Below, piece after piece: positions 23,909-35,181 of a stretch of 64,000 bases of DNA. This stretch comes from Polytrichum commune (lineage: Eukaryota > Streptophyta > Polytrichopsida > Polytrichales > Polytrichaceae): contig OX485803.1 of the NCBI GenBank assembly GCA_950295325.1, positions 54,327,554-54,391,553 of the forward strand. Reading direction: 5' to 3'. The position numbers were made by a program, and so were the translations under genes. The notes beneath the pieces are model-generated. The model ran no database searches. It saw only the letters and a program-made list of their open reading frames with translations, and had not been told where the DNA came from. Each line of letters starts with the position of its first letter. The stretch's first letter is position 1.

Positions 23909-24600
23909 GGCAAGCTGGAGCACAAACCCAATCAAAAGCAAATCAATGGAATTGGGCGTATGAAGGGGGGGAAAAAAACTAAGGAAAAAACTTGAATTTT
24001 GATCGTAGAGGTCGGTCTCTGTGAATTTTGGTGCGCAGAGAGGAGGAGAGGTGTGGAGGATGAAGATGAGAGATGTGGAGGATGAGGAGAGGTGGGGAGG
24101 GTGGCGGATGCACGGCAACAAGCCTTCACATGCTCCAGAGGCCTTCTCACAAGCTCTGAGGGAGAGCAGAACACCGAAATCCTTGTCACTGAAAGCCACT
24201 TCGCCGAAAGCCACCGAAATCCTTGTCGGAGGGGGGAGGGTGGAGGAGGGCGGGAGGTGGTGGAGGGCAGGAGGTGGAGGATGGTGGAGGAGGGTGAAGG
24301 AGCGCGAAGGGATGCTGGGCGAGGAGGGAAGCTGGGCGCAATGAGGCTCGCGGTGGGCGGGGAGGCGACCAGGCTCCGACCGACGGAGGAAGCGAGGTGC
24401 TTACCTGGGAGTGGGCCCGCCATTTCCCCGAAGTCCACGGGTTTCCGGTGTGGAGAGGCCGGAACTTCTCCCCTTCTGAATGCCGGGCCACGTCGACCTG
24501 CCGGTCAGTAAACGACCGGCAGTGTGGTTGATGGCAGGCCGCCTCGACCAATAGCGGGGCCAGCTTCCGGCTGCCTGCCGGTCGTCTGGCACCGCCTTGA

Positions 24601-26402
24601 GTTAGCGAACCTGCATGGCTTATAGCCTGCATGCAGCATGGTGAACCCATCCCGGTCCGGACTGGAGCGTCAGCCTGGATTCTATGTTGGCCAAGTTGTG
24701 TGCCACGTCTGCGATGATGCCACGTCATCCAACCGTCCGACTCCATATCCACATGCTCACTCCCGAGGTTACATGCATCTTCGCATCGTATGCCTGTGCC
24801 TTGCCACATGTGACACTTTCTTGTTAAGACACCTCCTCCTAGATTTGCATGCCGTCCAAAGGAAACAACAAACATTGTTGGCTCAAATCAAACATGGGTT
24901 GGTGGAGCCATCCTAAGCGGAGGTGCACTTCCAGGCCATCGACAATGGCAGTAACATGTCCCTCAAGCGTAGGATGGACTTTTTGGAACGTCGTCGGTAG
25001 ATATATAATGATAGTCAACCCTGTCTTACAACGTGCGCATGTTACAATCATGTCCTCATGTTACAACACTTCCCACATGCAGAATGAAGTTGCGATGTTG
25101 GACATATAAATGCCCGACCTACCTTTCACTTCAACACTTCCACCCAACCGGGTTTCACTCTCCCATATTATCCGCATAGGTATCGGCAACGCGACGAAGT
25201 AGTAGTTGGTGTGTTGGATGGAAACCCACCTATTGCCTCATTTCCCTCACCATGGCGAGTTTTGATGTGACACGGGTTGAGGCGGCTATTTGGAAATGAC
25301 TTTGCTAATGCCTTGATGCCATTGGACCAGTTCATGACAGTTCAAGCGATGAGAAATTCTTCACATTTCTAACAACTCCTTTGCGTTGCGACGAAGACCA
25401 ACATGTGGCCATCATTTTGGGATTTCCTTCGGCATTGATATCCTCAGCAGGTGATGTGCTCAGGTTGCTATCGCTGATGTAAAGCAATTGACTCCGGTGG
25501 TTGTCGTGTAAATAGCGATCGTATGTCACTGCAGCTCGAGTACCAACCACCACTAACAAATAAGACTAAAACATAGCAAAGACACACATACACAACACAC
25601 CTCCACATGCTCTAAAAACATGCAATCTTCACCTCACACAAGCTCTCTCCACACACTCACTCACAAGGCTTGACTTGGCAAAAATGCCAAGCCAAGGAGG
25701 AGGCTCCTCACTTATAGCATCTCTCCAACTTGTAGGATTCATCCATCCAATCTAAATGGATGAAATCTACCGGATAATGTGTGGCCGCCGACGCTGCATA
25801 CCGTGACACGGCGACATGCTCAGGCTGTGCAGTAGCTGACAACCCCACCTCCAGTCATCATGCCCCCCCACATGGTCCGCTCAAGGCATACCAACGACTG
25901 GTTAAGGTGTACATGCTAAGTTGGGCACCATAATGTCATGTTACATATTAAAGACTCTATGATGTAAACACTGTTTTTAAATGAATGATAAATCAATACA
26001 ACTGTGGGTATTTTTTGTTTTATAAACAATATGTAACATGTGTCATTATGTTCATTCGTTTGTTTATGAGAGTTGGAAGGGAGATGTGTGAGCTGCATTG
26101 CAAAATATATCTTGCATTGTTTGGGAGAACGCGTAACATGAGTACATGCTTCATGTTTCCATCACACGCAAGATGACATCCCATTTTGCGACTATGTGAA
26201 CACAATGGGCCCATGTTACAACATGTTACAGTGTTACACATTTTACACATCATCCGTGTGTACATGGCTACGGACCCGCAACTTCTAGTCACGAGAAATA
26301 TTTGCACCAAAAATTGACGTTGGTTTTCTTTTCTATCCCCAACCTAATATTATTCATGAATACGTAGAAGAACGCACTATCTATTTTATGCAATTGTAAC
26401 AT
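24601..26402. other. Non-coding DNA rich in ATGTTACA motifs
   Basis: No known protein is recognised. ATGTTACA, or its complement TGTAACAT, recurs near 25026, 25053, 25936, 26031, 26212 and 26221, with the shorter GTAACAT near 24954 and 26397. This motif is also clustered on the far side of the decayed locus at 26.4-28.6 kb, so the region may be the flank of a large DNA transposon. A 75-codon minus frame (25332-25559) has no family match. Confidence 0.4.
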
Positions 26403-28560
26403 ATATCTAACTTGTAATCTTGGAGGCATCGCCAATGACGTTTGTGATTGTGCTCAGAGGGTGTGGAACTTGTGCGAGTGGTTGTTGCATGGCATCCATG
26501 ACGGCCTCCTGTGCAATTTGGTTACCCAACAAATGTGTCAACATCCACATCTATGAACACCACAACAGTTTGGGGTGTACCGATGACGTCAAGCTCTTCG
26601 CCCAAATTTTGAGTTGTACCAGGTGCAGGGGTGGTATTAGGTTTCACCGAATCTTGCCAGTCAAAATATAGTTGACTGGGCAAAACTTGTAGAGTCCTCT
26701 CTTAGGTCATGGGTATGTGGAAAACGGGTCCAACATGAACGTTTCCATGGACAGAGGGAGAGTCGTTTGCATCCTTTGCAAAATGTGGCTCCACCGAGGG
26801 TTGGACATCCTCTGAGGCATTTGGCTTGCCCAAATTTTGTATGTTAGCCACGCTTTCAGGAAAGGCCTCCGCCACCTCGCAACATTGAACATCCGCTGCA
26901 AGCCGAGTATGTGCTAGCGGATGCACATCTGAATGCTCACAATGCTCTCTGTCAATATTCTCGGCAATATTTCGAAGCTTATGCATATATTCACGACCAT
27001 GATATCTGTCAAGGGATGGACACATGGACATTGTTATGTTTAACACATTGGGAATGGATGTTGACAGTGATGCATCATATAGCAAAAAAATGTGTGTAAA
27101 ATTATTTGGGTTGGCAAGGACATATCCGATGTCCAAGTCCTCTCGATATTGTAGCCCCTGTTTGTAACATGCAAGGGGGGGGCAAAGATGTTGTGGGACG
27201 ATTGCAAATCACCCAAACATTGAGCCAAAATGGCTTGTCGTGAAAGACCATGTCCTTAATTACCCTAAACTGGGTGGAGTTGCACCAGATGAGCAATTAT
27301 ACCCACCATTTAGGGGTGGGATTTCTCAAATCCATCCAATCATCATGTCATTTTGCAACCCACTGTTGTTTCAAATCCATAGGCCTAGCGCCTGAAAACA
27401 TGAGGAAACCTTTCACTTTCAAATACGTGGTTGTCAAGTGTCACGCATGCGAACCATCTTCATCAACGTCTCCTGTGAGCTTCAACCATCCCGTAACGTT
27501 GGCGACAAATCTGCCACCAAAAAGGTGTGATATGAAAGGGGGCAATAGGTTGTGATATTTAAAGAAGCAACGAAAAAGAAGGACATACTAAGGTATATGG
27601 TAAACCCTTCGAGCATGGGATTCTTACAAGAGCACAACATGCACATGTAAACCCTCAACAACTGAGTGATACAAAGGGTATGTAGGTCTGAAGTGGCACA
27701 GAGAGGATTAGCTACGAATGAGGGATAAAAAGGGTGCCAACCCCATGTAGCTTTGAGCAGCCATGGGTAATGCTCATCATCCCACTGTTTCATGGCCTTT
27801 GCAATGGCTTTGCTAATCTTTGCCTTTCGGTTGTTGTCTCGCTACTTTCACTGCTTCATCACCTCCCGCATGACAAAGATATGTTGGACGTAGTTGAGTA
27901 GAACACTGATCTCAGACGCAACTGCAATATCGTCATGCACCTTGTTCATATTGGCCATGACAGTCTGCGTGATTATTGGTCCAACGTCTGGTCTGACGTG
28001 CAATAACATGGACGACATATGTTACAAAGACACTATCTTCCGGTAACACATGTTACAAAGTCAAAACGCAAAGCGAATAGGAATGACATGGTGACTGCAA
28101 TCCACAATCACAAGAATGTTCCATGTTACAACAATAATTGCAAAATATAAATTGCAAAGAAGGTACAACATGGACAACGAAAAGACATAAGTTGTATCTG
28201 ATGCAAATGTGAGTAAAATCTACCATAGGTTGCAAACAACCTCTTCATGAACGATGGGTCATTCTTTTAATTGTCAACCTCCTCTTGGAAGGCATTGAAT
28301 TTGTCACTTTCCAAATTAAATTTCAACAACCACATGCCAGCGAATGGAACATACTTGGGAATTGTATTGGAGGCCTTAGAGCTGGTTTGGGAATGTCCAT
28401 CTTCACGAACCCACGCGTTACACTTGCAACTCTCACGTAGAAGGCATGTTGATCCTTTCGGAGGCCCAAAGAAATATCATGCGAACCTCTTGAGGTCTCC
28501 ATGGGAGGGACATGGGTCACAGGTGGCACAGGTGCAACATGCGACGCCAAGTAACGTTAT
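26403..28560 (-). pseudogene. Decayed protein-coding locus of unknown family
   Basis: Consecutive minus-strand frames give protein-like text that is broken by stops and frameshifts. From the 5' side these are CLLRESCKCNAWVREDGHSQ, NTIPKYVPFAGMWLLKFNLE, then after an intron-like gap IITQTVMANMNKVHDDIAVA, KAMKQWDDEHYPWLLKATWG, GRFVANVTGWLKLTGDVDED and KVKGFLMFSGARPMDLKQQW. An Asp/Glu/Pro-rich tail follows (27136-26702), then a closing stretch LLGNQIAQEAVMDAMQQPL ending at a stop at 26403. In-frame stops occur after EEVDN and after REVMKQ. I do not recognise the family. The reading looks like a relic of a multi-exon gene, either a host gene or a transposon gene. The many ATGTTACA motifs on both sides favour a transposon, but that is inference. 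Confidence 0.45.
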
Positions 28561-30343
28561 TTGGTTATTTGGTGGTGGTTCAATAAGGATCAAAGATTAA
28601 ACACCATAACGACAAATGCTTGAAAGAGATTGGATTGTGTCTTCAAACTACTCCATGCTCCATAATGAACACAATCAAGAGGACCTAGATATCCACTTAG
28701 AGACTCAACAAATATGCACTCCCGATAACCATAACTAAATCATGGGAAGTCCGAGTTTTGTTGATGCTCTATCGTAGATTTGCTCCTACAACAGAAGTTT
28801 CACTGTGAAAATCTAATTGGTAGCAATTGGAGAACATGAAAAACGAACCATAAAGCCTTGGCTTGTCTTATTCCTTTATAAAGGGTGTCCCTTTATACAA
28901 CATTATCACCCCAATAAGTTCATTTAACATTGCAATGCACCATCAAATTTTTTAACAATGCATTGCACTATTATGTAAAGACGGACCAAAGCTTTACGCC
29001 TAGTTGTGACCTGGCCCTTGGGCTCAAGCTCCCGCCCTCGTCCTCGGGATGTAACATCCAAGTAAACCCTCGGGCCGGGCCGGGCCGTAACCCTATACGA
29101 ATAACATCCACATGCCATAATATTATTCAAATTCATAACAATGTCTTGTGGGACTGACAATATTCCACATTCACATTCAATATGAATGTGGAGAATATTT
29201 AAAAATATTCCATGAAATACTATCAGTCCCACATAACACTCTTATGGATTGAGTAATGTTATGACCTTTCTAGTGTGCCATGTGTTGTTAAAAAATGAGA
29301 GAGCATTGACAACTTTCCCCTTCCCTTTCTCTTTCCTTTTTCCTTCACAACCAGGAATGGGAAGGCACCTCTTCACCCTCCGCACACTCTTCTACATCTC
29401 CCGAATCCCATCCAATCCCATCTTCCTCCTTCCTTTTGCACTTTGAAAACACGCTGGAGAATTTACACCACATGACAGATTCACTCTATAGATGAAGCCT
29501 GCCACTGGGTTCTAATGTTTCTTATCGAGGGTCAGGGTGTCGGGATGCTGTCGTCGTCGTCGTCGTCGTCGTGGGAGAAGTGCTGCAGCTCAGGTGTAAC
29601 TTTGGTTCATGGGTGGTTATTTCCTCAAGATATTCAGTTGAAAACTTTCAAAGTGCAGCAAGATTCGTATCAGAAAGGCTGACCTTGTGCCCTGGCACCA
29701 AGCGCTGCTCGATTGCTTCGTACTCTCACGTGTTGAATCGGAACTCTTCGTTACTCAGCAATCCTGGAGGTCGGTCACGCCTTTCTCACTTGATCACTCA
29801 TACACAGGTGTGTGGTAGACTTGCGGATTATGTGTCTGCATTCTTCTACAGATCGATGCGACGTTGCTGTTCATATTGCGCACACCTTTCGCGCATGTCA
29901 CTTTTCATTGCATGTTCATCATTTTGTTGTAAATACAACATGCCCAAGATTAAATTGCACTCGTCGCTGCAGCCAACTAATGGGGTACTTATATACGGGA
30001 GGACGGACATATTGTGCAATTTATCCTCATTCTTTCCCTTTAACACGGTAGGACCCAGTTTGTTTCTAAAGCTTTGAGCGTTTAATCAGCCATTTATGAG
30101 CATGTCCTTACTACCCCTGGAGCAAAAAGATTATTCGCTCTATGGAAGTTGACCCTAAATGTTGGGGTAGGGTGCACCCGATGAATGACGACCATCTTAC
30201 GAACACGAGAGTTCATAATATGGGCCATCGAGTGCGGACAGCAGAAATTGGAAAGATTGCAGGTGATCAATAAACTAGACTTGCATTTGTCGGGTGGTTG
30301 ACTTTGAGATTTGCTTGTTGAAGGTTAGAGAGATCCAGGAATC
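28561..30343. other. Intergenic DNA and 5' region of the linker-histone-like gene
   Basis: It contains an inverted repeat (29145-29235) and a TCG repeat (about 29549-29571). A 46-codon frame starts at ATG 29545 and encodes MLSSSSSSS followed by WEKCCSSG; it could be an upstream ORF in the leader of the gene at 30344, but nothing proves it. Other open frames (29571-30077) do not resemble proteins. Confidence 0.4.
29145..29235. repeat. Short inverted repeat (hairpin potential)
   Basis: The arms TGTGGGACTGA and TATCAGTCCCACATA face each other across an AT-rich core. The core also folds on itself: CACATTCA...ATGAATGTG. This could be a relic of a small foldback element. Confidence 0.55.
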
Positions 30344-30979
30344 ATGGGAAACAAACCAGCGCGCAAAATGGTTCACCAGCCGTACCAGACGATGATAGAG
30401 GATGCCGTCTTAGCTCTCAAGGATCGCCCGGGCTCTACCCAGGCTGATATCTTCAAATATCTGGAGAACAAGTATCAGGGAAGAATTCCTCCGAAAGTGA
30501 AAAAGAACCTGCAGCTCAAGTTGAAGTCGATCACAAAGCGGAGTCGCCAAGGTAACATGAAGAGAGGTCCGGTTCGGTCTCCACTTTCTTGTCGCCAGAA
30601 GTCTAGAAGAGGCGAGACATCACGCGATAAGCACAAGCTGAAAATCCGTGGCTGTGTAAAGAAAGCAAGGGAAAGCACGAACAGGAAGAATCTCGCAGCT
30701 AAGAAGTCACATATCAAAGCTGCGCGTATTTCCAAGGTCAAATTGAGGACCGATAAGCTCATGGCTACTCGAGGTCCGGCAATACAACCAAAGTTCCAAT
30801 GTACACCTACAAAGTACAATGCTCCAGAGATATCTCCCAGATTTCGTCGCTTCCAGAGTGATTACTCACCAAGAGCAATTAAACATGCGGGTAAGAAGAG
30901 GAAGTTGAGACAACTTTCCAAAGATTATGATTCAAAGGAGCAAGGTGGAGACTCTGATGACTTTGACTCTCCAGAGTAG
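30344..30979 (+). CDS. Linker-histone (H15)-like basic protein, protamine-like candidate
   Basis: A single exon of 211 residues. Residues ~12-70 (HQPYQTMIEDAVLALKDR, GSTQADIFKYLENKYQ, PPKVKKNLQLKLKSITKRS) match the winged-helix globular domain of histone H1/H5: HPpY..MI..Ai..LK.R.GSs...I.kYi...Y, then K.L...LK.l...g. The domain's last beta-hairpin is not obvious. The rest is a strongly basic Lys/Arg/Ser-rich tail (residues ~70-190) that ends in a short acidic stretch (DYDSKEQGGDSDDFDSPE). It should bind linker DNA and compact chromatin. Single-exon structure and strong Arg content differ from ordinary plant H1. In liverworts, sperm protamines derive from H1-type precursors, so a sperm-chromatin role is possible, but this is inference. 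The gene converges on CFAP298, 1.27 kb away. Confidence 0.8.
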   Translation: MGNKPARKMVHQPYQTMIEDAVLALKDRPGSTQADIFKYLENKYQGRIPPKVKKNLQLKLKSITKRSRQGNMKRGPVRSPLSCRQKSRRGETSRDKHKLKIRGCVKKARESTNRKNLAAKKSHIKAARISKVKLRTDKLMATRGPAIQPKFQCTPTKYNAPEISPRFRRFQSDYSPRAIKHAGKKRKLRQLSKDYDSKEQGGDSDDFDSPE

Positions 30980-32252
30980 AGAAAATTCTGACTGTACCAA
31001 AGTTACCATTTCCTGAGTCACAAGAATCGGAGCGCAAGCACGTGCATGCCGCGTGTTGGTTTGTGAACTCATCAATGTCGGGGTCGTCTGATCGGACTGC
31101 TGCAAACAGTTGAAATTTGGCTTTCATACTCGACTAGCTCAAGGTCTGTGGCGAGCAGGAGCAAATTTTGCACCAAACCTAGGAGGGAAAACTGCTAAAC
31201 GGTGACAGCAGGGAATTTTTTGGTTAGTGTGGGCTGTACAAATTGGAGGAGAAATGTAGACAAAGTAACATTTGCAGAATGCCACTCTATCGGTCAAGAA
31301 TACAGGCCAAACTTGAAGACAGTGGCGAGAGTCCCCTTCTTTCCTCGGACTTGATAATTTACCTATCAACATGTCACGTCTCAACTGTAAGAATGTGCTC
31401 ACACAGAACCTATCTAAGAAGAAGCCTCTAAATACTAACAAAACTACACAGCATCCGCTCAGGTTTGTTTCACTATTGGAAAGCATAGAACATTGGAGCA
31501 CAGGCTGAGGCTAAAGAGGCATAGCTCACCAAAATGTTGTCTACTGATATGTACCACTTTACATTTAGCTTGTTCCTGCAATTCGTGTCAATTTGGCACA
31601 ACTGTAATGGAAGTGTACACTGAGCATTAAAAGTGCACACAAATTATTTCAAGGTTTCAGAAGATTTTCTCATTTCAAGAGGACGACACTGGATTGCAAA
31701 AACACCTATCATAGCACAAAATTTTGCCTTGACGTACTGAAAAGTAAGAAACAAACCCAAGTACTCAAGTGTAATACAATACCGTGCCAAATCAAGCATG
31801 CTCGTGAAGAAAAAGGTAGACATCTTCAGCTTGACCCCACTTACTGATAACCTCTTCACTTTTCTCACAAAAATGAGAGCTTCAAGGTCATTTGTGAAGC
31901 ATTGCATGGTAAAATACTTGCTGACTTGAGCTCCATACTAAAAATTGGAAAAGCTACTCGATAAAGTTGTGACTAGGAAGCAAGCACAAGCATAAAAAGT
32001 TAGATACAGGCCTTGCTAGCAGGCTTCATGCAATTGTAACCAGCTCAACAGCTGTAATTAGTTTTTTCACAAGGTCAAAAATTAGTCTTTCACATCCTGT
32101 TCCTGGAGGGGGTGGGGTGAAGCTCTCAGGAAATGTCCTCTACCTGGACTATACTTTTAGTGATATTTTTCATTTAGTGCTCTGTGTCTCCCTGGACAGC
32201 AAGTCGACACATCTCATCTAATAGGATTTCCTGCTGTCGCATTAGAATTTGT
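30980..32252. other. Convergent intergenic region, no gene recognised
   Basis: This should hold the 3' UTRs of the linker-histone-like gene (plus) and CFAP298 (minus). Open frames on the minus strand at 31139-31501 and 31644-31907 are AT-biased and match nothing I know. Confidence 0.45.
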
Positions 32253-35181
32253 TCACCGAAACTTCATATTGGTAGCCATTCCATGCAAATGAGACTTTAG
32301 GGACTTAGGATTGGCCCATTGTGCATTCGTGTAAGCGTCATCCTCATCTTGGGCCAATTGCTGCACATGCACAGAGCCACCCCACAAATATAAGAGTCAA
32401 ATCTACTCAATATACTAGCATCAGCATAATCCAAACATGTTCCAATATTACAACTCCTTTGAAGTCGTTCACCTTTTCATGTTCCTGCTGCTTGAAGTAC
32501 CATGCCATCATTGCTTTGTGAGTGTCTCCATCAATAGGCTGTTAGCCCATCAACACCAAAGTAATATCAAAATCTGTAGTAGCTTGGAATATTTTTGAAG
32601 GACTCGTAATTCACACAATTAGCAGATACACATGTCCAACATTTTGCAGAATATGGTCAACAAGGCAAAAAAACGTTTCAAGATTCTTACTGGCTCACGT
32701 GCTGGACAGCCTTGTCCTTTATCCTGCAGCTTTACTACAACCTGCACATGGCACATTGTCACTGAAAAACAAATTCCCCAAAATTACTGTTACCACAACT
32801 ATCTTTACCTACCAGAATCCAATACGCATGACCACTATATATATACTCTAGTCTAAGTATAGGATATCTGCATTGAACTCTACAAAGGACTCAAGTGCCA
32901 CATCTAGGATGTCTATCGCGCGTTGCAACTTTCACGGCTATACAATACAATTGGGGGCTGAACCTTGCATGGTTACAAAAAAAACCATGAGATATACCAG
33001 AATATATATATCAACCTTCGCATTGGAAGCATCCTCATCACAAACTAAAAGCTGGAGCACCATTGGACCACAGGTAGATTAGACTTATTCTTAAGTCTCT
33101 CAGAAACTCATGTTTTTGTAGGGAGTTTCACCCCACATCGACAATTTATAATGTTTAAGGATCATTCAAGTGGTGCCGGAAATCCCCATTATAGTGAATT
33201 AAAACACAGGTGTTTAACTTTGGCCAGAATCCGGTTATATAAAATTGAGCTTCATGTCATACTTTTCAAGAGCACCATTCTAGGTGCCTTCAAAGTTTGC
33301 CATGATTTTCATTTTTAAATAACTGCCGTTTAGCCAAAGTCAAATGCCTCCCTCTCATTTCACCATGATTGGGGGTTCCAACGCCACTTGAACACCCCCT
33401 GAACATTATAAATTGTCAAAAGTGAGGCAAACGCCTTGCCAAAACATGAATTCTTGAGACTTTAAGGATAACTCTACTATCCTGAAAATTCCATATTCCA
33501 AAAACTGGATAAATTCATAAACAAGCTGCAACCAACGTATGCAGACATCTATGGTAGACAACAAATAAGGCAGGATAGTTAGTAACAGGAAAGGACTTGA
33601 GAGAGAACCTTGGTTTTCTCATTTTTTCCAACAATGTCCCTCAAGCACTTGTCCCGCATCAGCTCCTTGCCTGCCCACCACAAGTGAGCTGTGTCGGGCT
33701 CCAGAAGTTCTTTTACTGCATAAACAAAACAACAGCTCCATTTTAATAGGAGGGTCAACAAGATGGTTATCACTTCTTGGATCAACCCGTATCTCTCTTA
33801 TGACAACCTTAGAACTATTCTGAGGAGTGATTGCCCACCACACCTTACCCAGGGGCTTTGATCATCTTTTTCCCAATTAGAGATTCATTAGTATTTGCAC
33901 AGGTGCTTCAGATGAAAGACTGCGATGCAAAAGTACAAATGTTGCTGACCCCACTAGAAAGAAAAAAGGCCGTACAGGACACTGTTCCAGTGATTGCTTG
34001 CTGAACTGGATCATAGGAAGGTAAGCCTTGAGGATAACAGATCATTACTGCACCACGAATGGTTTGAATTGCTTCCTTCAACATTGATGGCGTGAGAACA
34101 ACCTTTTGCAGCACTTGTTCCTAAAAACTTCCCACAGGATAAGTCCCATCAGAGGTGACTTTTGAGCATCGCAGGCAAACTTCAAATGCATTAACAATAA
34201 TGAGAAAGAGATAGGAACAGAGGGGTACCTTGGAGACCATTGCAATGGCATCATCCACAGCTTTCATGATCACATTCGATACTTCAGGATTACAGGCTGA
34301 AACATTTCCCACAAAGAAAGATTTCGTCCCTAAAACATTTTCCAATAAGCAGCCGTCTATGCTACAAAATAATGCACTTTGCCCAGACCTCAATAGATTG
34401 CGGTTTACAGCAATTTCATCACTCTTGACGAGATTGCAAGCTATTTGGAGGATTAACCCACCAATATCTTTAGCTCCAATGTGAAAGATGCTTTTTAAAG
34501 CTGGACCAAGGCCCAGTTCAAAATTACCATATGTTCAACTTTATGGTGCGCTCCTCCAATAGAATTGTATATAGTAGGATTCGCCAATACAACATGCAGA
34601 AATAATTATAATAACTATAAACACTTGTTTTGATAAAATTTTCATTATTGATTATATAAATAAAAAGTAAAAAAATTGTATATTGGATTTTCTCATCATA
34701 TTTTAATATCATGACATGCAAATGCTCACTGAGAATTCATCTATCTCCTATGAAAATTAGATATATTGCAAGTGTACTGATGGATCCGGCCATAGAATGG
34801 AAGTAACCAAAAAGTCCAGATTTTGAAACTACGTGCAGTTTTAAGGTTAACCTGATCTGGAGCAGATGGAAAAAGCTAAGTGCATGTGTTACCTTCTCCG
34901 GTACGCTGACTTGTTGGATCTCTGTTGTAAAAAGGTCCCCTGGCTTTCTTCTTCTTCTTCTGCTGTGATTTTTCATCCTCATCACTGTCATCATCATCAT
35001 CGGGATTTCTCGAAGGCCCATGGAGGGCTAGCTGCTTTCCTAATTCTTTCAGACTCAATATTCGAACTTGCAAATTGTTCACAACGACAAGCTCTTTTAT
35101 AACCGAGTCAACAGAGTCCGTCCCAGCAGCTTCAAATAGAAACTGCCTCTCATCCTTTTGCTTCACATGCAGTAGCACCAT
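32253..35181 (-). CDS. CFAP298: Cilia- and flagella-associated protein 298 (C21orf59/Kurly)
   Basis: Seven exons join in phase: 34893-35181, 34229-34296, 33976-34120, 33609-33715, 32691-32741, 32473-32538 and 32253-32360. They give 277 residues, close to the ~290 of the animal protein. Family signatures are clear: the start MVLLHVKQKDERQFLFEA, the middle TIRGAVMICYPQGLPSYDPV, then HLWWAGKELMRDKCL and VGKNEKTK, KLQDKGQGCPAREP, and the end DEDDAYTNAQWANPKSLK. An Asp-rich patch and a Lys-rich patch (DDDDDSDEDEKSQQKKKKK) interrupt the N-terminal third, where animal proteins have a variable loop. CFAP298 is cytosolic and is needed to assemble outer dynein arms and orient motile cilia. In plants it would serve the flagella of sperm. 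The exon 33976-34120 donor (GTACGG) was picked by phase and is the least certain junction. Confidence 0.95.
33091..33465. repeat. Foldback MITE inside CFAP298 intron 4
   Basis: The two arms are imperfect inverted copies of about 80 bp: TTAAGTCTCTCAGAAACTCATG-type sequence at the left and its complement at the right. Both contain the identical block GACAATTTATAATGTT and the block TTCAAGTGG. The element lies wholly within the intron 32742-33608 and does not touch a splice site. Confidence 0.75.

Larger units (their letters stand above)
20827..24597. mobile_element. Two-gene PIF/Harbinger DNA transposon, near-complete
   Basis: The element is 3,771 bp. Its terminal inverted repeats share TGCCAGACGACCGGCAGGCA (left 20833-20852; right, complementary, ending 24592), preceded by diverged outer bases GGGCCT and AGGCGG. 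A TGA trinucleotide flanks both sides (20824-20826 and 24598-24600), the 3-bp duplication expected for this superfamily. It carries the two classical genes in convergent order: a DDE transposase on plus (21104-22510) and a Myb/SANT-like protein on minus (22524-23908). Their stop codons are only 13 bp apart. The TIRs remain similar and the second gene is intact, so the copy looks fairly young. Confidence 0.93.

Noticed and set aside
24186-24875. 229-codon open frame on the minus strand
   Set aside because: It crosses the right terminus of the Harbinger element, is low-complexity (Pro/Ser/Arg) and has open frames on the other strand as well. No family match.
28930-29232. Open frames of 75 and 102 codons on both strands
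   Set aside because: They overlap an inverted repeat and have no conserved motif.
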